64,000 nucleotides of DNA. Origin: Kushneria indalinina DSM 14324 (lineage in GTDB: Bacteria; Pseudomonadota; Gammaproteobacteria; Pseudomonadales; Halomonadaceae). The DNA lies in NCBI RefSeq assembly GCF_003385845.1, contig NZ_QRDJ01000006.1, positions 620,001-684,000 of the forward strand, written 5' to 3'. The notes below the pieces were generated by a model, which did not search any database, was not told the DNA's origin, and worked only from the letters and a program-made list of their open reading frames with translations. The position numbers and the translations under genes are program-made. Shown piece by piece: positions 35,811 to 45,778 of this stretch. Each line of letters starts with the position of its first letter. The stretch's first letter is position 1.

Positions 35811-36749
35811 ACCGGTAATCTGCAGGATGAAAATACCCAGTGTGATGGTCACGCTGCTGGCCAGTGTGGTGATGGCCACTGTATTGGCGGCAAGCCTTGC
35901 GTTGCCACCCATCGCTCGGGCCATGACAAAGCTGGCGGCCGCTGACGGGCTGCCCAGAAACAGAAACAGCAGCACCAGTTCCCGCCCTTCAAAGCCTGCC
36001 AGCCAGGCGATCAGCACCGTTGCAACCGGCATCGATACCATCTTGATCACACTGGCCCCCAGCGCCACGCCGCTGGCCTCGCGAATGGCCGTCATCGACA
36101 TGGTCCCACCAATGCTGATCAGCGCCAGCGGCAGGGCCAGGTTGGCGAAATACTCCCCCGAAGTGTGCAGCCAGTTCGGCAGCGCAAGGCCGGTGGCGGC
36201 AAAGGAAAGGCCCGCCACCACGGACAGGATCAGCGGATTTTTGACAATCTTGAGCGCAATGCTGCGCCAGCTGCTCCGGGCCTGTGGCTGATACCAGGCC
36301 AGCACGATGACGGCCAGAACGTTGTAGAGCGGAATGATGGTCGCCACCAGTACGCTGCCGGCGGACAGGCCGAACTGGCCATACATGCTGCCTGCCAGTG
36401 CCAGCCCCACGATGCCGCCATTGCCGCGAAAGGCCGCCTGCACATAGACACCGCGATCTTCAAACGCGACCCGCCGGGTGGCCCACCACCAGATGAGCAG
36501 AAAGCTGGCCACCGTGGCCAGTGCCAGATAGGCCATCAGGTCCGGTATCAGTGCCTGCGACATGTCCGCATCGACCAGCGACAAAAAGAGCAGGGCAGGC
36601 ATGGCACCGCGAAACACCAGCGCCGAGCTGGTATTGATAAAGGCGCTGTCAATCCATTTGAGACGCTTGAGCGCGATGCCCAGAAGCACCATGGCAAAAA
36701 CGGGAAACGTGACGTTGAGGGTTTCAGCAAAAAGGGCTGAGGGGTTCAT
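35799..36749 (-). CDS. AEC-family (auxin efflux carrier-like) membrane transporter
   Basis: A 316-aa protein with about ten membrane helices in the PF03547 pattern: two five-helix halves around a cytoplasmic loop (about residues 157-170, QPQARSSWRSIALKIVKNP). Motif FRGNGGIVGLALAGS near 108 and the C-terminal SPSAAASFVMARAMGGN segment are family hallmarks. Bacterial relatives export or take up malate, malonate or similar acids. The substrate cannot be set here. Monocistronic and convergent with sixA. Confidence 0.88.
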   Translation of the reverse strand: MNPSALFAETLNVTFPVFAMVLLGIALKRLKWIDSAFINTSSALVFRGAMPALLFLSLVDADMSQALIPDLMAYLALATVASFLLIWWWATRRVAFEDRGVYVQAAFRGNGGIVGLALAGSMYGQFGLSAGSVLVATIIPLYNVLAVIVLAWYQPQARSSWRSIALKIVKNPLILSVVAGLSFAATGLALPNWLHTSGEYFANLALPLALISIGGTMSMTAIREASGVALGASVIKMVSMPVATVLIAWLAGFEGRELVLLFLFLGSPSAAASFVMARAMGGNARLAANTVAITTLASSVTITLGIFILQITGMTG

Positions 36750-36869
36750 GCAGGGCTACCGTATGGCGACAGGGGCCATGACATTATGGCCTTTCTCATG
36801 AATCCGGGCCGGCAGGGCGCGGTCATGTCATGGAGAAGACCTGTGGGAAAATCGTATCGGGAAGGATGG

Positions 36870-36956
36870 TTAGAGCGTTACAAACCCGGTGATCAGACCG
36901 GCCAGAACCACTGCGAAAAAGAGGCGATTACGCAGGCGGCGGGAGGCATCAGACAT
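36870..36956 (-). CDS. Candidate 28-aa single-helix membrane peptide
   Basis: ATG at 36956 has CGGAG 6 nt upstream. The peptide begins MSDASRRLRNRLFF, continues as one hydrophobic helix (AVVLAGLITGFVTL) and ends at TAA 36870-36872. The basic head and single helix are typical of the small membrane proteins that are often missed by annotation. It is alone in the 426-bp gap between the AEC gene and the hydrolase gene. No homologue recognised. Existence rests on the ribosome-binding site and composition only. Confidence 0.45.
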   Translation of the reverse strand: MSDASRRLRNRLFFAVVLAGLITGFVTL

Positions 36957-37175
36957 TCACGACTCCGGAACAGATGGGGTGAAAGAGACGTTATCATACG
37001 CGTCAGGCGCAACATCGGCGACCCGAAAGTCCTGTGACACTCGGTCGCGACGCTTTGGCATCATGGCGAGTACGGGCCACACGGCGCCTGTTTAACAGCT
37101 CCCATGCATGCAGGGAGTGCATCACATCGTTAGCCGTCGTATTGTTTTGTGTTTGATGACGATGGAGCGAGCAGG

Positions 37176-38054
37176 ATGAGCGCAAGACCGCGAGAGTGCC
37201 ATTTGGCCGATAACCGTCTGGCCGGTCTGGTATGGGAGCGGGAAGGACTGTCGATACAGGCGCCGACCTGGGTGGCCCTGCACGGCTGGCTGGACAATGC
37301 CGCGACCTTCACACGACTGGCACCGCTGCTGGTGGAAAAACTCGATATCCGCATCGTGGCCATCGACTTTGCCGGCCATGGCAAGTCTCAATGGCTGGGC
37401 AAGGGCACCGATTACGCGCTCTGGGACTACCTGCACGATGTGCTGGATGCGCTTGACGACCTGGGCGTCGAGCGGGCCACGCTGCTGGCGCATTCGCTGG
37501 GCGCCTGCGTGTCGTGTCTGCTGGCCGCGGCACTGCCCGAACGCATTGAACGGCTGTGGCTGATCGATGGGATCGGCGCGTTAACGACCCCGGTCGATCA
37601 ATCGACACGTCAGCTGCGCAACGGCGTGCTGGGCGTGCGCCGGCCGCTCTCGCCGCCACCGTCCTACGCAACGCTTGAAGCGGCGCTCGAGGCGCGCGTG
37701 GCGGGCGCCATCACGCCGCTGGATCACGACACCGCCGAGCCGCTGATCGCGCGCAGTCTGATCCAGGACGACACGCGCGTGCGCTATCGCACCGACCCGC
37801 GACTGCTGCGACCCTCGCAGGTCAAGCTGACGCCTGCGCAGTCACGCGACATGCTGCTGGCCATTCAGGCGCCCGTGGATCTGATTCAGGCGGACAACGG
37901 CATCGTTGGCAATCATCTGGACCGGGAGGGCGTGCGTCATGACATGACTACTCTGACCACCCATCGGGTGCCCGGTGGCCATCATCTTCATCTTGAGCCG
38001 CAAAGCGTGGCAGGCGTGGCCAATGCGATTCTCGGGGCCTACGGCGTGGCGTAG
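37176..38054 (+). CDS. Alpha/beta hydrolase
   Basis: A 292-aa alpha/beta-hydrolase-fold protein. The oxyanion region is VALHGWLDNAATF (about 34), IDFAGHGKS precedes it by strand order, the nucleophile elbow is LAHSLGACVSC (AHSLG in place of the usual GHSMG, Ser about 106), and the catalytic His is in PGGHHLHLE (about 273). Cytoplasmic, substrate unknown. It resembles the human ABHD/BioH-like esterases. Start chosen with GGAG 9 nt upstream. Its last 16 nt overlap the convergent Smr gene. Confidence 0.87.
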   Translation: MSARPRECHLADNRLAGLVWEREGLSIQAPTWVALHGWLDNAATFTRLAPLLVEKLDIRIVAIDFAGHGKSQWLGKGTDYALWDYLHDVLDALDDLGVERATLLAHSLGACVSCLLAAALPERIERLWLIDGIGALTTPVDQSTRQLRNGVLGVRRPLSPPPSYATLEAALEARVAGAITPLDHDTAEPLIARSLIQDDTRVRYRTDPRLLRPSQVKLTPAQSRDMLLAIQAPVDLIQADNGIVGNHLDREGVRHDMTTLTTHRVPGGHHLHLEPQSVAGVANAILGAYGVA

Positions 38055-38623
38055 TCCTCACGCGTGCGGCGCAGCAACACATAGACGGCGCCGGTGCCGC
38101 CGTCGCGGTCCTGCGCCGAGCAAAAGGCCAGCACTTCGGGGAGTTCGCGCAGCCAAGCGTTGACGTGACTCTTGATGACGGGATAGCGCGCCGCGCCCGA
38201 CCACGCCTTGCCATGAACGATCAGCACGCAGCGCGCCCGGTTGACGCGGGCCTCATGCAGAAAGGCTTCAAGCTCGCCTCTTGCCTGTTCAAGGTCATAA
38301 CCGTGAAGATCCAGCCCCGCCTGCCAGGCGATCGCCCCGCGCTTGAGCTGGGCCAGCGTTCGCTGGGGGAGGTCACTCAGGGCAAACATGAGTGTCTCCG
38401 AGGGACGTACCGCATCCACGCGCCCATCGGAGGTGCGAGAGAAGGTGGCCGTCACCGAGCTGCCGCTGCTGGCTGCGGCCTCGCGGCGATGACGCAGTTC
38501 GCTGCGTTGCGGCCTGCGACCCGTATCGGCGCGGTCATGATGGACGGGGCGAATATCGCTGCCCTGCATGGCCTCGCGAAAGGCTGCCCGGTCGTCATCG
38601 TCAGGTTGGCGGTTACCGGTCAT
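38039..38623 (-). CDS. Smr-domain endonuclease, SmrA/YdaL-like
   Basis: A 194-aa protein. Residues 1-95 are mostly charged, low-complexity sequence with a DUF2027-free linker. The Smr domain (about 100-185) has the LDLHGYDLEQAR motif and VHGKAWSGAARYPVIKSHVNAWL, then GGTGAVYVLLRR. This HGK version matches E. coli SmrA/YdaL better than SmrB (HGHGK), although its place beside prmB is where E. coli keeps smrB. The Gly that often follows HGK is Ala here. Smr proteins nick DNA or, for SmrB, cut mRNA at stalled ribosomes. Divergent from prmB. Confidence 0.82.
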   Translation of the reverse strand: MTGNRQPDDDDRAAFREAMQGSDIRPVHHDRADTGRRPQRSELRHRREAAASSGSSVTATFSRTSDGRVDAVRPSETLMFALSDLPQRTLAQLKRGAIAWQAGLDLHGYDLEQARGELEAFLHEARVNRARCVLIVHGKAWSGAARYPVIKSHVNAWLRELPEVLAFCSAQDRDGGTGAVYVLLRRTREDYATP

Positions 38624-38809
38624 GCCTGCTTCTCCGCTGGGTGGTGTTGACCGTCATGCTGATGGTGGCGTCGACGTCATGAATTCAGGCGGTGATTATA
38701 GGGAATCGAGGCCCGATGTGCAGGCGTGTACCGATGCGCCGGTACGACATAACGGGTACACTTTCGCCTTTTCTTCACTTTATGATCACTCGACAAGGCC
38801 GCCGCATTC

Positions 38810-39778
38810 ATGAGCGACGTTTCTGCCCGCATGCCTGTACCCGCCGCCGCGCCACTCTCTCTGGATGATGACACCCTGATCGATGAGCTGCTTACCGTGC
38901 GTGATTATCTGCGCCTGGCGGTCAGTGTCTTCAATGCCCATGACCTTTATTACGGCCATGGTACCGATAGCGCCTGGGACGAAGCCGTGGCGCTGGTGCT
39001 TGGCGCGCTGCGTCTGCCCCACGATGTTGACCCGGCGATTATTGATGCTCGGGTCCTTCGTATCGAACGTGCCCGCATTGTCACGCTGTTGCGTGCGCGC
39101 GCCGTCGAGCGTCGACCGCTGCCCTATCTGCTGGGGGAGTCCTTCTATGCCGGCTTTGCATTCAATGTCGATGAGCGCGTGCTGATCCCGCGTTCGCCGA
39201 TTGCCGAGCTGATCGAGTCAGGCTTTGATCTGTGGTTTGATGAGCGCGACCCGGCGCATATGCTGGATCTTTGCACCGGCTCGGGCTGTATCGGGATCGC
39301 GGCTGCACTGATGATGCCCACGACCCATGTCATGCTCTCGGATCTTAGCGATGACGCCATCGAGGTGGCGCGGGCCAATATCACTCGCCACGATGTTGGC
39401 GCCCGTGTGAAGGCGGTGGCCGGTGATCTCTTTGCCCCGGTGGCCGGGCAGCGCTTTGATCTGATCGTCAGCAACCCGCCCTATGTGGACGCCGGTGATC
39501 TTGGTGGCATGCCTGCCGAGTTCGGCCATGAGCCGACACTGGCGCTGGGGGCCGGCGACGACGGACTTGAGATCGTTCGGCGCATTCTGCGCGAGGCCCG
39601 CGATTATCTGACCGACGATGGCGTGCTGCTGGTTGAGGTCGGCAATTCCGAGCGCCATGTGATCGAGACCTGGCCGGAAGTGCCCTTTCTGTGGCTCGAG
39701 TTCGCCCGCGGCGGTCACGGCGTGTTCGCGCTGACGGCGGCACAGCTGGATGAATGGGCGTCGACGCTGTCGCGCTGA
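38810..39778 (+). CDS. prmB: Ribosomal protein uL3 glutamine methyltransferase
   Basis: A 322-aa SAM-dependent N5-glutamine methyltransferase that modifies a Gln of ribosomal protein L3. It has the PrmB N-terminal helical domain ([19 protein letters not shown] near 30), a SAM site ([15 protein letters not shown] near 150) and the amide-binding [13 protein letters not shown] (NPPY about 222). Placed just upstream of aroC, as in E. coli and Pseudomonas. The N terminus is somewhat longer than in E. coli. Confidence 0.95.
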   Translation: MSDVSARMPVPAAAPLSLDDDTLIDELLTVRDYLRLAVSVFNAHDLYYGHGTDSAWDEAVALVLGALRLPHDVDPAIIDARVLRIERARIVTLLRARAVERRPLPYLLGESFYAGFAFNVDERVLIPRSPIAELIESGFDLWFDERDPAHMLDLCTGSGCIGIAAALMMPTTHVMLSDLSDDAIEVARANITRHDVGARVKAVAGDLFAPVAGQRFDLIVSNPPYVDAGDLGGMPAEFGHEPTLALGAGDDGLEIVRRILREARDYLTDDGVLLVEVGNSERHVIETWPEVPFLWLEFARGGHGVFALTAAQLDEWASTLSR

Positions 39779-39864
39779 TCTGTCGGATTGATAACCCCGG
39801 TTTGAATTTTGATCTGTCGTGCGGCCGGTGACCGGTCGGCACGGCGCACTATCAGGAACACAAC

Positions 39865-40956
39865 ATGTCCGGTAATACCTTCGGCAAACTCTTTACGCTG
39901 ACCACCTTCGGGGAAAGCCACGGCCAGGCGCTGGGGGCCATCGTGGATGGCTGCCCGCCGGGTGTGCCGCTTTGTGAGGCGGACCTGCAGCGCGATCTGG
40001 ATCGCCGTCGCCCCGGCAGTTCGCGTCATACCACGCAGCGCCGTGAAGCCGACGAGGTGCGCATTCTGTCGGGCGTGTTCGAGGGGGTGACCACCGGCAC
40101 GCCGATCGGTCTCATGATCGAAAATACCGATCAGCGCTCGAAGGATTACTCGAAGATCAAGGATCAGTTCCGCCCGGCGCACGCGGACTACACCTATCAC
40201 CACAAGTACGGTATTCGTGACTATCGCGGTGGCGGTCGCTCGAGTGCGCGTGAAACCGCCATGCGGGTGGCGGCCGGGGCGATTGCCAAGAAGTATCTGG
40301 CGGCAAAGGGCATCAGCGTGCGCGGCTACATGAGCCAGCTCGGCCCGATCACCATTGACTTCAAGAGCTGGGACGGGGTCGACGACAATCCCTTTTTCTG
40401 CCCTGACCCGGATCGCGTGCCGGAGCTTGAGGCCTTCATGGATCAGCTCCGGCGCGACCAGGACAGCGTCGGCGCCCGGATTACGGTAGTGGCCGAAGGC
40501 GTGCCGGTCGGGCTGGGCGAACCGGTGTTTGATCGCCTGGACGCCGAACTGGCGCACGGCCTGATGAGCATCAACGCGGTCAAGGGGGTCGAGATCGGGG
40601 CCGGCTTTGGCAGCATCGCCCAGCGTGGCAGCGAGCATCGCGATGAGATGACGCCCGAGGGCTTTCTCTCCAATCACGCCGGCGGGGTGCTGGGCGGCAT
40701 CTCCACCGGCCAGCCGCTTGTGGCGCATCTGGCGCTCAAGCCGACCTCCAGCATTACCACGCCCGGCCGCTCGATCGATGTGCATGGCGAGCCGGTCGAG
40801 GTCATCACCAAGGGGCGTCATGACCCCTGCGTGGGCATTCGTGCCACACCAATTGCGGAGGCCATGATGGCGCTGACCCTGATGGATCATCTGCTGCGCC
40901 AGCGCGGGCAAAACGGTGAGGTCAGCGTCGAGACGCCTCGACTCAAGCAGCGCTAG
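39865..40956 (+). CDS. aroC: Chorismate synthase
   Basis: Last step of the shikimate pathway, 5-enolpyruvylshikimate 3-phosphate to chorismate, using reduced FMN. The 363-aa enzyme shows all family signatures: [18 protein letters not shown] (10-27), [18 protein letters not shown] (about 48), [20 protein letters not shown] (split; about 110-130), [11 protein letters not shown], and the closing [17 protein letters not shown]. It follows prmB by 86 bp and may share its transcript. Confidence 0.98.
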   Translation: MSGNTFGKLFTLTTFGESHGQALGAIVDGCPPGVPLCEADLQRDLDRRRPGSSRHTTQRREADEVRILSGVFEGVTTGTPIGLMIENTDQRSKDYSKIKDQFRPAHADYTYHHKYGIRDYRGGGRSSARETAMRVAAGAIAKKYLAAKGISVRGYMSQLGPITIDFKSWDGVDDNPFFCPDPDRVPELEAFMDQLRRDQDSVGARITVVAEGVPVGLGEPVFDRLDAELAHGLMSINAVKGVEIGAGFGSIAQRGSEHRDEMTPEGFLSNHAGGVLGGISTGQPLVAHLALKPTSSITTPGRSIDVHGEPVEVITKGRHDPCVGIRATPIAEAMMALTLMDHLLRQRGQNGEVSVETPRLKQR

Positions 40957-41193
40957 CACTGTCCGTCAGTGGGCCTCTTCTGTTGTATCTTCGTTTTCCT
41001 GGCAGATTCAAGGGCCCGCTTCTGGTGGGCCCGGGGTTATGGGGTTCTTGTTGCCGGAATCGGCGTCTTCACGGGAAGCATTTATCCCGGGATTGTGTTG
41101 AAACGCGCGCCGTGATCAACGAAGAAAGCACAGAAAGTTACGCTGGGTTACTCTAGACGCCGTCGACAGGACCCGGAATGGGAGAGTGGCGGT

Positions 41194-42063
41194 ATGTCCT
41201 CAATGGATACAATATCTTCGATGAGAGGCGATATGTTGCACGATTCCAGCGCACGGACCGGCGTGTTCGGCCGGTTGCATCAGGAAGCATCCGCTGCCGC
41301 CCGGGATGAACCCCTGCTGGCGGAAATGCTGACCACCTACGTGGTGTCGCAGCCTCATCTTGAAGGATGTCTGACCGCCGTGATGGCCTCGGCGCTTGCC
41401 GACCGCACGCTCTCCAGCGAGGCCCTGACCCACTGTTTCAGGGAGCTTTATCAGGCCCGTCCTGCATTGATCGATACGGCGGCACGTGACATGACCGCGG
41501 TCATCGAGCGCGACGCCGCCAGCAGTGAATATCTGCCCATTCTGCTCTATCTCAAGGGCTTTCAGGCGCTTCAGGCGCACCGCCTTGCCCATGTGCTGTG
41601 GTGTGACGGTCGACGCATGCTGGCCCGTGCACTTCATGACCGCAGCACGCAGGCCTTTGGTATCGATATTCATCCGGCCTGCCGGGTAGGCCACGGGGTG
41701 ATGCTCGATCACGGCACGGGCATTGTCATCGGCGAGACTGCCGAGATCGGCGATAACGTCTCGATCATGCAGGGCGTTACGCTGGGCGGTACCGGCAAGG
41801 AGAGCGGTGATCGCCATCCCAAGGTGCGCAGCGGCGTACTGATCGGCGCCGGGGCCACCGTGCTGGGCAATATCGAGATCGGTTACGGAGCCCAGATCGG
41901 GGCCGGCAGCGTGGTGCTGGCCGACGTGCTCGAGCATACGACGGTGGTCGGTATCCCCGCGCGTCAGGCCGGTCGGCCGCGCTGTCCGAGTCCGTCGGTC
42001 ACCATGGAGCACGGCAGCTTTCAGCACGTCGCAAGCCCCCAGTGGTATCAGCAGGGCAGCTGA
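41194..42063 (+). CDS. cysE: Serine O-acetyltransferase
   Basis: Acetylates serine for cysteine synthesis. A 289-aa protein with the SATase N-terminal helical domain (about 15-145) and a C-terminal left-handed beta-helix of hexapeptide repeats: DHGTGIVIGETAEIGDN (about 170-187), VTLGGTGKESGDRHPKV and VLIGAGATVLGNIEIG. The catalytic His-Asp pair lies in the region just before (HGVMLDHGTG). The start at 41194 has GGGAGAG 7 nt before it. A closer ATG at 41233 is possible. Ends before a terminator. Confidence 0.93.
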   Translation: MSSMDTISSMRGDMLHDSSARTGVFGRLHQEASAAARDEPLLAEMLTTYVVSQPHLEGCLTAVMASALADRTLSSEALTHCFRELYQARPALIDTAARDMTAVIERDAASSEYLPILLYLKGFQALQAHRLAHVLWCDGRRMLARALHDRSTQAFGIDIHPACRVGHGVMLDHGTGIVIGETAEIGDNVSIMQGVTLGGTGKESGDRHPKVRSGVLIGAGATVLGNIEIGYGAQIGAGSVVLADVLEHTTVVGIPARQAGRPRCPSPSVTMEHGSFQHVASPQWYQQGS

Positions 42064-42089
42064 TAGGGTGTTGAAGGCAAGGGACAACA

Positions 42090-42117
42090 GGGCCGGTCAC
42101 ATGACCGGCCCTTTTTT
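42090..42117 (+). terminator. Terminator after cysE
   Basis: GGGCCGGTCA (42090-42099) pairs with TGACCGGCCC (42102-42111), loop CA, followed by six T. Confidence 0.9.
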
Positions 42118-42134
42118 ATGGCTGTCAGGCGGGA

Positions 42135-43106
42135 TCAGAACTGCCAGCCGACGCCGAAGTAATAGCCCCAGCCGGTGCTGCGCACCCGGAAGTCGCCGAA
42201 AGCCGGCTCACTACCGTCGTTCCACTGGCCGCCGTTATGGAAATAGCGGGCCACGGCCATGAAGCGAAGGTGGGTGAAGGAGTAGACAAAGGCGTTGGTG
42301 GCCACGACCGATTCGTTGGTGCGTGTCGGGTCATCGTCGCCCAGATCCGAGCCAAAGTCGTAGTTGGTAAAGCCGGCATAGAATAGGCTGGCACCGTTAT
42401 CAAAGCTTGCCAGCGGGTAGCTGTACTCGAGCTGCGCGCGATAGCCATCCCAGCTGTTTTCGTTATCTGCCCCGTAGTTCTCCCACTGATATTTGCCGTA
42501 GAAGTTAAACGAGACATCCAGCGGCGTGCCGGTGTCGATGTCGCTGCCCAGGCCGGTATAGAGTGTGTTCTGGCGATTGTCGCTGTTGTGCCCCCAGTCA
42601 TAGATCCAGTTGGCCGCCAGATACCATTCGCTGATGGGCCCCAGGCTCAGATCGCGCCCGCTGAGCTCGTTAAGCGACAGTCGTGGCTTGATCTCGGCAA
42701 AGATCGGCGAGCCGTTGTCGAAAATACCGCTGTCGGCGGCATTGCCGATGCCAAAGAATTTGGGCATGTCGATATAGCCATACAGATCCAGCGGCCCCTT
42801 GCGACCAAAGAACTCGTACTCCAGATAGACATCATCAATCTTCTGCGGGCCGAAGCGGATGTCCTTGCTGCCGATGACGGTGACGTTCTGGTTGTACCAG
42901 TCCGACAGATAGGCGCTGCGCGGCGCATCCTCGGTCGTCTCGTAGCTGGCGGTCTCGCCCGAGGCGGCCGGGTCCGTGGCGGTCTGCTCATCGGCCTGGG
43001 CCGACAGTGGCAGCAGCAGGGCGGCAGCGATCAGAGCATGGGGCACGCCACAGGACGTACGCAGGCTTGCCCGACATGTGAGGGGCATGCGTAGAGGGTT
43101 GGACAT
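42135..43106 (-). CDS. Tsx-like nucleoside-specific channel-forming outer-membrane protein
   Basis: A 323-aa outer-membrane beta-barrel. The signal peptide (hydrophobic stretch about 20-40) ends near SAQA. The Tsx family motif WYNQNVTVIGSKDIRFGP follows an acidic, Thr-rich head, then LEYEFFGRKGPLDLYGYIDMPKFFG-like strands, and the C-terminal Phe in YFGVGWQF is the barrel-assembly signal. Tsx passes nucleosides and some antibiotics across the outer membrane. The start at 43106 is preferred because AAGGA lies 6 nt before it. Monocistronic. Confidence 0.9.
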   Translation of the reverse strand: MSNPLRMPLTCRASLRTSCGVPHALIAAALLLPLSAQADEQTATDPAASGETASYETTEDAPRSAYLSDWYNQNVTVIGSKDIRFGPQKIDDVYLEYEFFGRKGPLDLYGYIDMPKFFGIGNAADSGIFDNGSPIFAEIKPRLSLNELSGRDLSLGPISEWYLAANWIYDWGHNSDNRQNTLYTGLGSDIDTGTPLDVSFNFYGKYQWENYGADNENSWDGYRAQLEYSYPLASFDNGASLFYAGFTNYDFGSDLGDDDPTRTNESVVATNAFVYSFTHLRFMAVARYFHNGGQWNDGSEPAFGDFRVRSTGWGYYFGVGWQF

Positions 43107-43238
43107 GATCATTCCTTGCAATACGTTGTGTTGTTATTGGTCAGGTTATCGTTGTGGTCGGCAGGCTCAGCCCGCCGGCTGAGATGGCATCACGCCGGGC
43201 ATGATGATGCAACTACTGCGTTGTGCCATGGCGGTGGT

Positions 43239-44126
43239 TCAGACCTGGTCAGGCGCCTGTCGGGACGCCTCCAGCAGGTCGATCATGGCGCGGGCGGCGT
43301 TGGAAAGCGTGCGGTTTTCGTGGAACAGATAGCCCAGCGGACGCTCGATCGGGGGGTGGTCGATATCGAGTCGATGAACGCTGTCATCAATCAGGGTTTC
43401 GGGTAACACGCTCCAGCCCAGCCCAATGCTGACCATCATCTTGAGCGTTTCCAGAAAGTTCGTGGACATGGCCACGCCCACGTCGAGCCCTTCGCGGGCA
43501 AAGGTGTTGACCACCATGGCCCGGGTGAAGGTCTGCTCGCCGGGCAGCACGGCGTCCACCCGGCTGAGCTGTGACAGCGTCAGTGAGGGTTCACGGGCCA
43601 GGGCGTGATCCGGTGCGCAGACAAAGCGCAGCTGGTCGACCCACAGGGGGATGGCCACCAGCGGCGCCGCCGTTTGAGGGGCCAGGGTGGCCAGTGCCAG
43701 CTCCAGCGACCCATCGAGTACCCCCTGGTAGGCCTGCTCGGAATCCATGAAGCGCATGTCCAGCCGTACGTCCGGCCAGCGCCGGGTGTAGTCGCGCAGC
43801 ACCGGCGGCAGACGATGCAACCCGATATGATGGCTGGTCGCCAGGCTCAGCCGACCGCGCACCGTCCCGCTCAGGCGAGTCAGTGCCCGCTGGGTATCCT
43901 CGAACATCCCCAGAATCTCCCGAGCGCGGGGCAGCAGCGTATGGCCGGCTTCGGTCAGCGCAATGCGCCGGCCGATGCGATCAAAAAGACGGGCATCCGT
44001 CTGCGATTCCAGCGTGGCAATGCGCTTGCTCACCGCGGACTGCGTCAGATGAATCTGCTCGGCGGCCAGGGAAAAGGAGCCGCATTCGGCCACCGCGACA
44101 AAGGCCCGCAGGCTTTCGGTTTCCAT
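43239..44126 (-). CDS. LysR-type regulator divergent from leuCDB
   Basis: A 295-aa LysR protein: winged HTH at about 3-62 (CGSFSLAAEQIHLTQSAVSKRIATLES) and a co-inducer domain (about 90-290). GAGAGG precedes the start. It is divergent from leuC across 160 bp, the usual place of LysR-type regulators of the adjacent operon. In Pseudomonas the same position (PA3122) is held by a LysR protein. It probably responds to a leucine-pathway metabolite. E. coli LeuO is a distant relation at most. The effector is not known. Confidence 0.9.
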   Translation of the reverse strand: METESLRAFVAVAECGSFSLAAEQIHLTQSAVSKRIATLESQTDARLFDRIGRRIALTEAGHTLLPRAREILGMFEDTQRALTRLSGTVRGRLSLATSHHIGLHRLPPVLRDYTRRWPDVRLDMRFMDSEQAYQGVLDGSLELALATLAPQTAAPLVAIPLWVDQLRFVCAPDHALAREPSLTLSQLSRVDAVLPGEQTFTRAMVVNTFAREGLDVGVAMSTNFLETLKMMVSIGLGWSVLPETLIDDSVHRLDIDHPPIERPLGYLFHENRTLSNAARAMIDLLEASRQAPDQV

Positions 44127-44286
44127 CGATTCCTCTCCGGAATGCATGGCATGAATAGGATGAATTGCTTTCATGGTATATCGCGGCGTAGGCTGGGCGC
44201 CATACAGGTGCTGAGAGCCCACTGGATAACAAGAGCTCCATAGCACTGCAGACCGTGAACGCGCCTTGAGCGCAGGGAGAGACGAC

Positions 44287-45744
44287 ATGGCAGGACAGAC
44301 GCTTTATGACAAGCTCTGGGCATCGCATCTGGTGTCCAGCCGCGATGACGGCACGTCACTGATCTATATCGACCGTCATCTGCTCCATGAGGTGACGTCG
44401 CCGCAGGCCTTTGAAGGGCTGCGTCTGGCCGATCGCCGCCCCTGGCGCATCGATGCCAATATCGCCACCGCCGATCACAACGTGCCGACCTCTCTGAAAG
44501 AGCGTAGCGCCGGTATTGCGGGTATCGAGGACAACGTCTCGCGTATTCAGGTCCAGACGCTGGATGACAACACCACCAGCTTTGGCATCGAGACGTTTGG
44601 CATCAACGACGTTCGTCAGGGCATCGTGCACATCATCGGCCCCGAGCAGGGCGCGACGCTGCCGGGCATGACCGTGGTCTGCGGGGATTCCCATACTGCG
44701 ACCCACGGCGCCTTCGGCGCGCTGGCCCACGGCATCGGCACCTCCGAGGTCGAGCATGTGCTGGCCACCCAGTGCCTGATCCAGCGCAAGATGAAGAACA
44801 TGCAGGTGCGCGTGGAAGGCCAGCTCGGGCTGCACGTCACCGCCAAGGACATCGTGCTGGCCATCATCGGCGAGATCGGCACGGCCGGCGGGACCGGCTA
44901 CGCCATCGAGTTTGCCGGCAGCGCCATTCGCGATCTCTCCATGGAAGGTCGCATGACGATCTGCAACATGGCGATCGAAGCAGGCGCCCGCGTGGGACTG
45001 GTGGCGGTGGATGACACCACCATCAATTACGTCAAGGGCCGCCCCTTCGCCCCGACGCCCGAGCAGTGGGACGCCGCTGTCGAGAGCTGGCGCTCGCTGG
45101 TCTCCGATGACGACGCCGCCTTTGACAAGGTGGTCACACTCGACGCCGCCGCCATCGAGCCGCAGGTCAGCTGGGGCACCAGTCCTGAAATGGTCGTGGG
45201 CATTCACGGCAGCGTGCCCGACCCGGCAGCAGCCGAGGATGAGACCACGCGTCGCGGCCTCGGCCGCGCCCTGGAGTACATGGGGCTGCACGCCGGCCAG
45301 AAGATTACCGACATCCGACTGGATCGCGTGTTCATCGGCTCGTGTACCAACGCGCGCATTGAGGATCTGCGTGCGGCGGCGGCTGTGGTCAAGGGCCGCG
45401 AGGTGGCCGGCAGCATCAAGCAGGCGATGGTGGTGCCGGGCTCCGGGCTGGTGAAGCGTCAGGCCGAGCAGGAAGGGCTGGATCAGGTGTTTATTGACGC
45501 CGGTTTCGAGTGGCGCGAGGCGGGCTGCTCGATGTGTCTGGCCATGAACGCCGACAAGCTGGGCGCCGGCGAGCACTGCGCCTCGACCTCGAATCGCAAC
45601 TTCGAGGGGCGTCAGGGCTACGGCGGGCGCACGCATCTGGTCAGTCCGGCCATGGCCGCTGCGGCCGCCGTGACCGGTCACTTTGTCGATGTCCGCGAGT
45701 TCGTTGACACGCCCGTGCCGACCAAACGCGCCGCCGGGCTTTAA
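44287..45744 (+). CDS. leuC: 3-isopropylmalate dehydratase large subunit
   Basis: With LeuD, isomerises 2- to 3-isopropylmalate. The 485-aa aconitase-type protein has the [4Fe-4S] ligands in [12 protein letters not shown] (about 350) and [12 protein letters not shown] (about 410-413), plus [22 protein letters not shown]-type substrate sequence. It starts [23 protein letters not shown] lies upstream. It is first gene of leuCDB. Separation to leuD is 34 bp. Confidence 0.97.
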   Translation: MAGQTLYDKLWASHLVSSRDDGTSLIYIDRHLLHEVTSPQAFEGLRLADRRPWRIDANIATADHNVPTSLKERSAGIAGIEDNVSRIQVQTLDDNTTSFGIETFGINDVRQGIVHIIGPEQGATLPGMTVVCGDSHTATHGAFGALAHGIGTSEVEHVLATQCLIQRKMKNMQVRVEGQLGLHVTAKDIVLAIIGEIGTAGGTGYAIEFAGSAIRDLSMEGRMTICNMAIEAGARVGLVAVDDTTINYVKGRPFAPTPEQWDAAVESWRSLVSDDDAAFDKVVTLDAAAIEPQVSWGTSPEMVVGIHGSVPDPAAAEDETTRRGLGRALEYMGLHAGQKITDIRLDRVFIGSCTNARIEDLRAAAAVVKGREVAGSIKQAMVVPGSGLVKRQAEQEGLDQVFIDAGFEWREAGCSMCLAMNADKLGAGEHCASTSNRNFEGRQGYGGRTHLVSPAMAAAAAVTGHFVDVREFVDTPVPTKRAAGL

Positions 45745-45778
45745 GCGCTCGACCACGCCATTTTCAAGGAAATACGCC

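Noticed and set aside
41012-41033. GGGCCC...GGGCCC near-palindrome between aroC and cysE
   Set aside because: No T run and a large irregular loop. It is not a convincing terminator.
43166-43183. CTCAGCC-cgcc-GGCTGAG hairpin between the Tsx-like and LysR genes
   Set aside because: 7-bp stem with no T run on either strand and no clear role.
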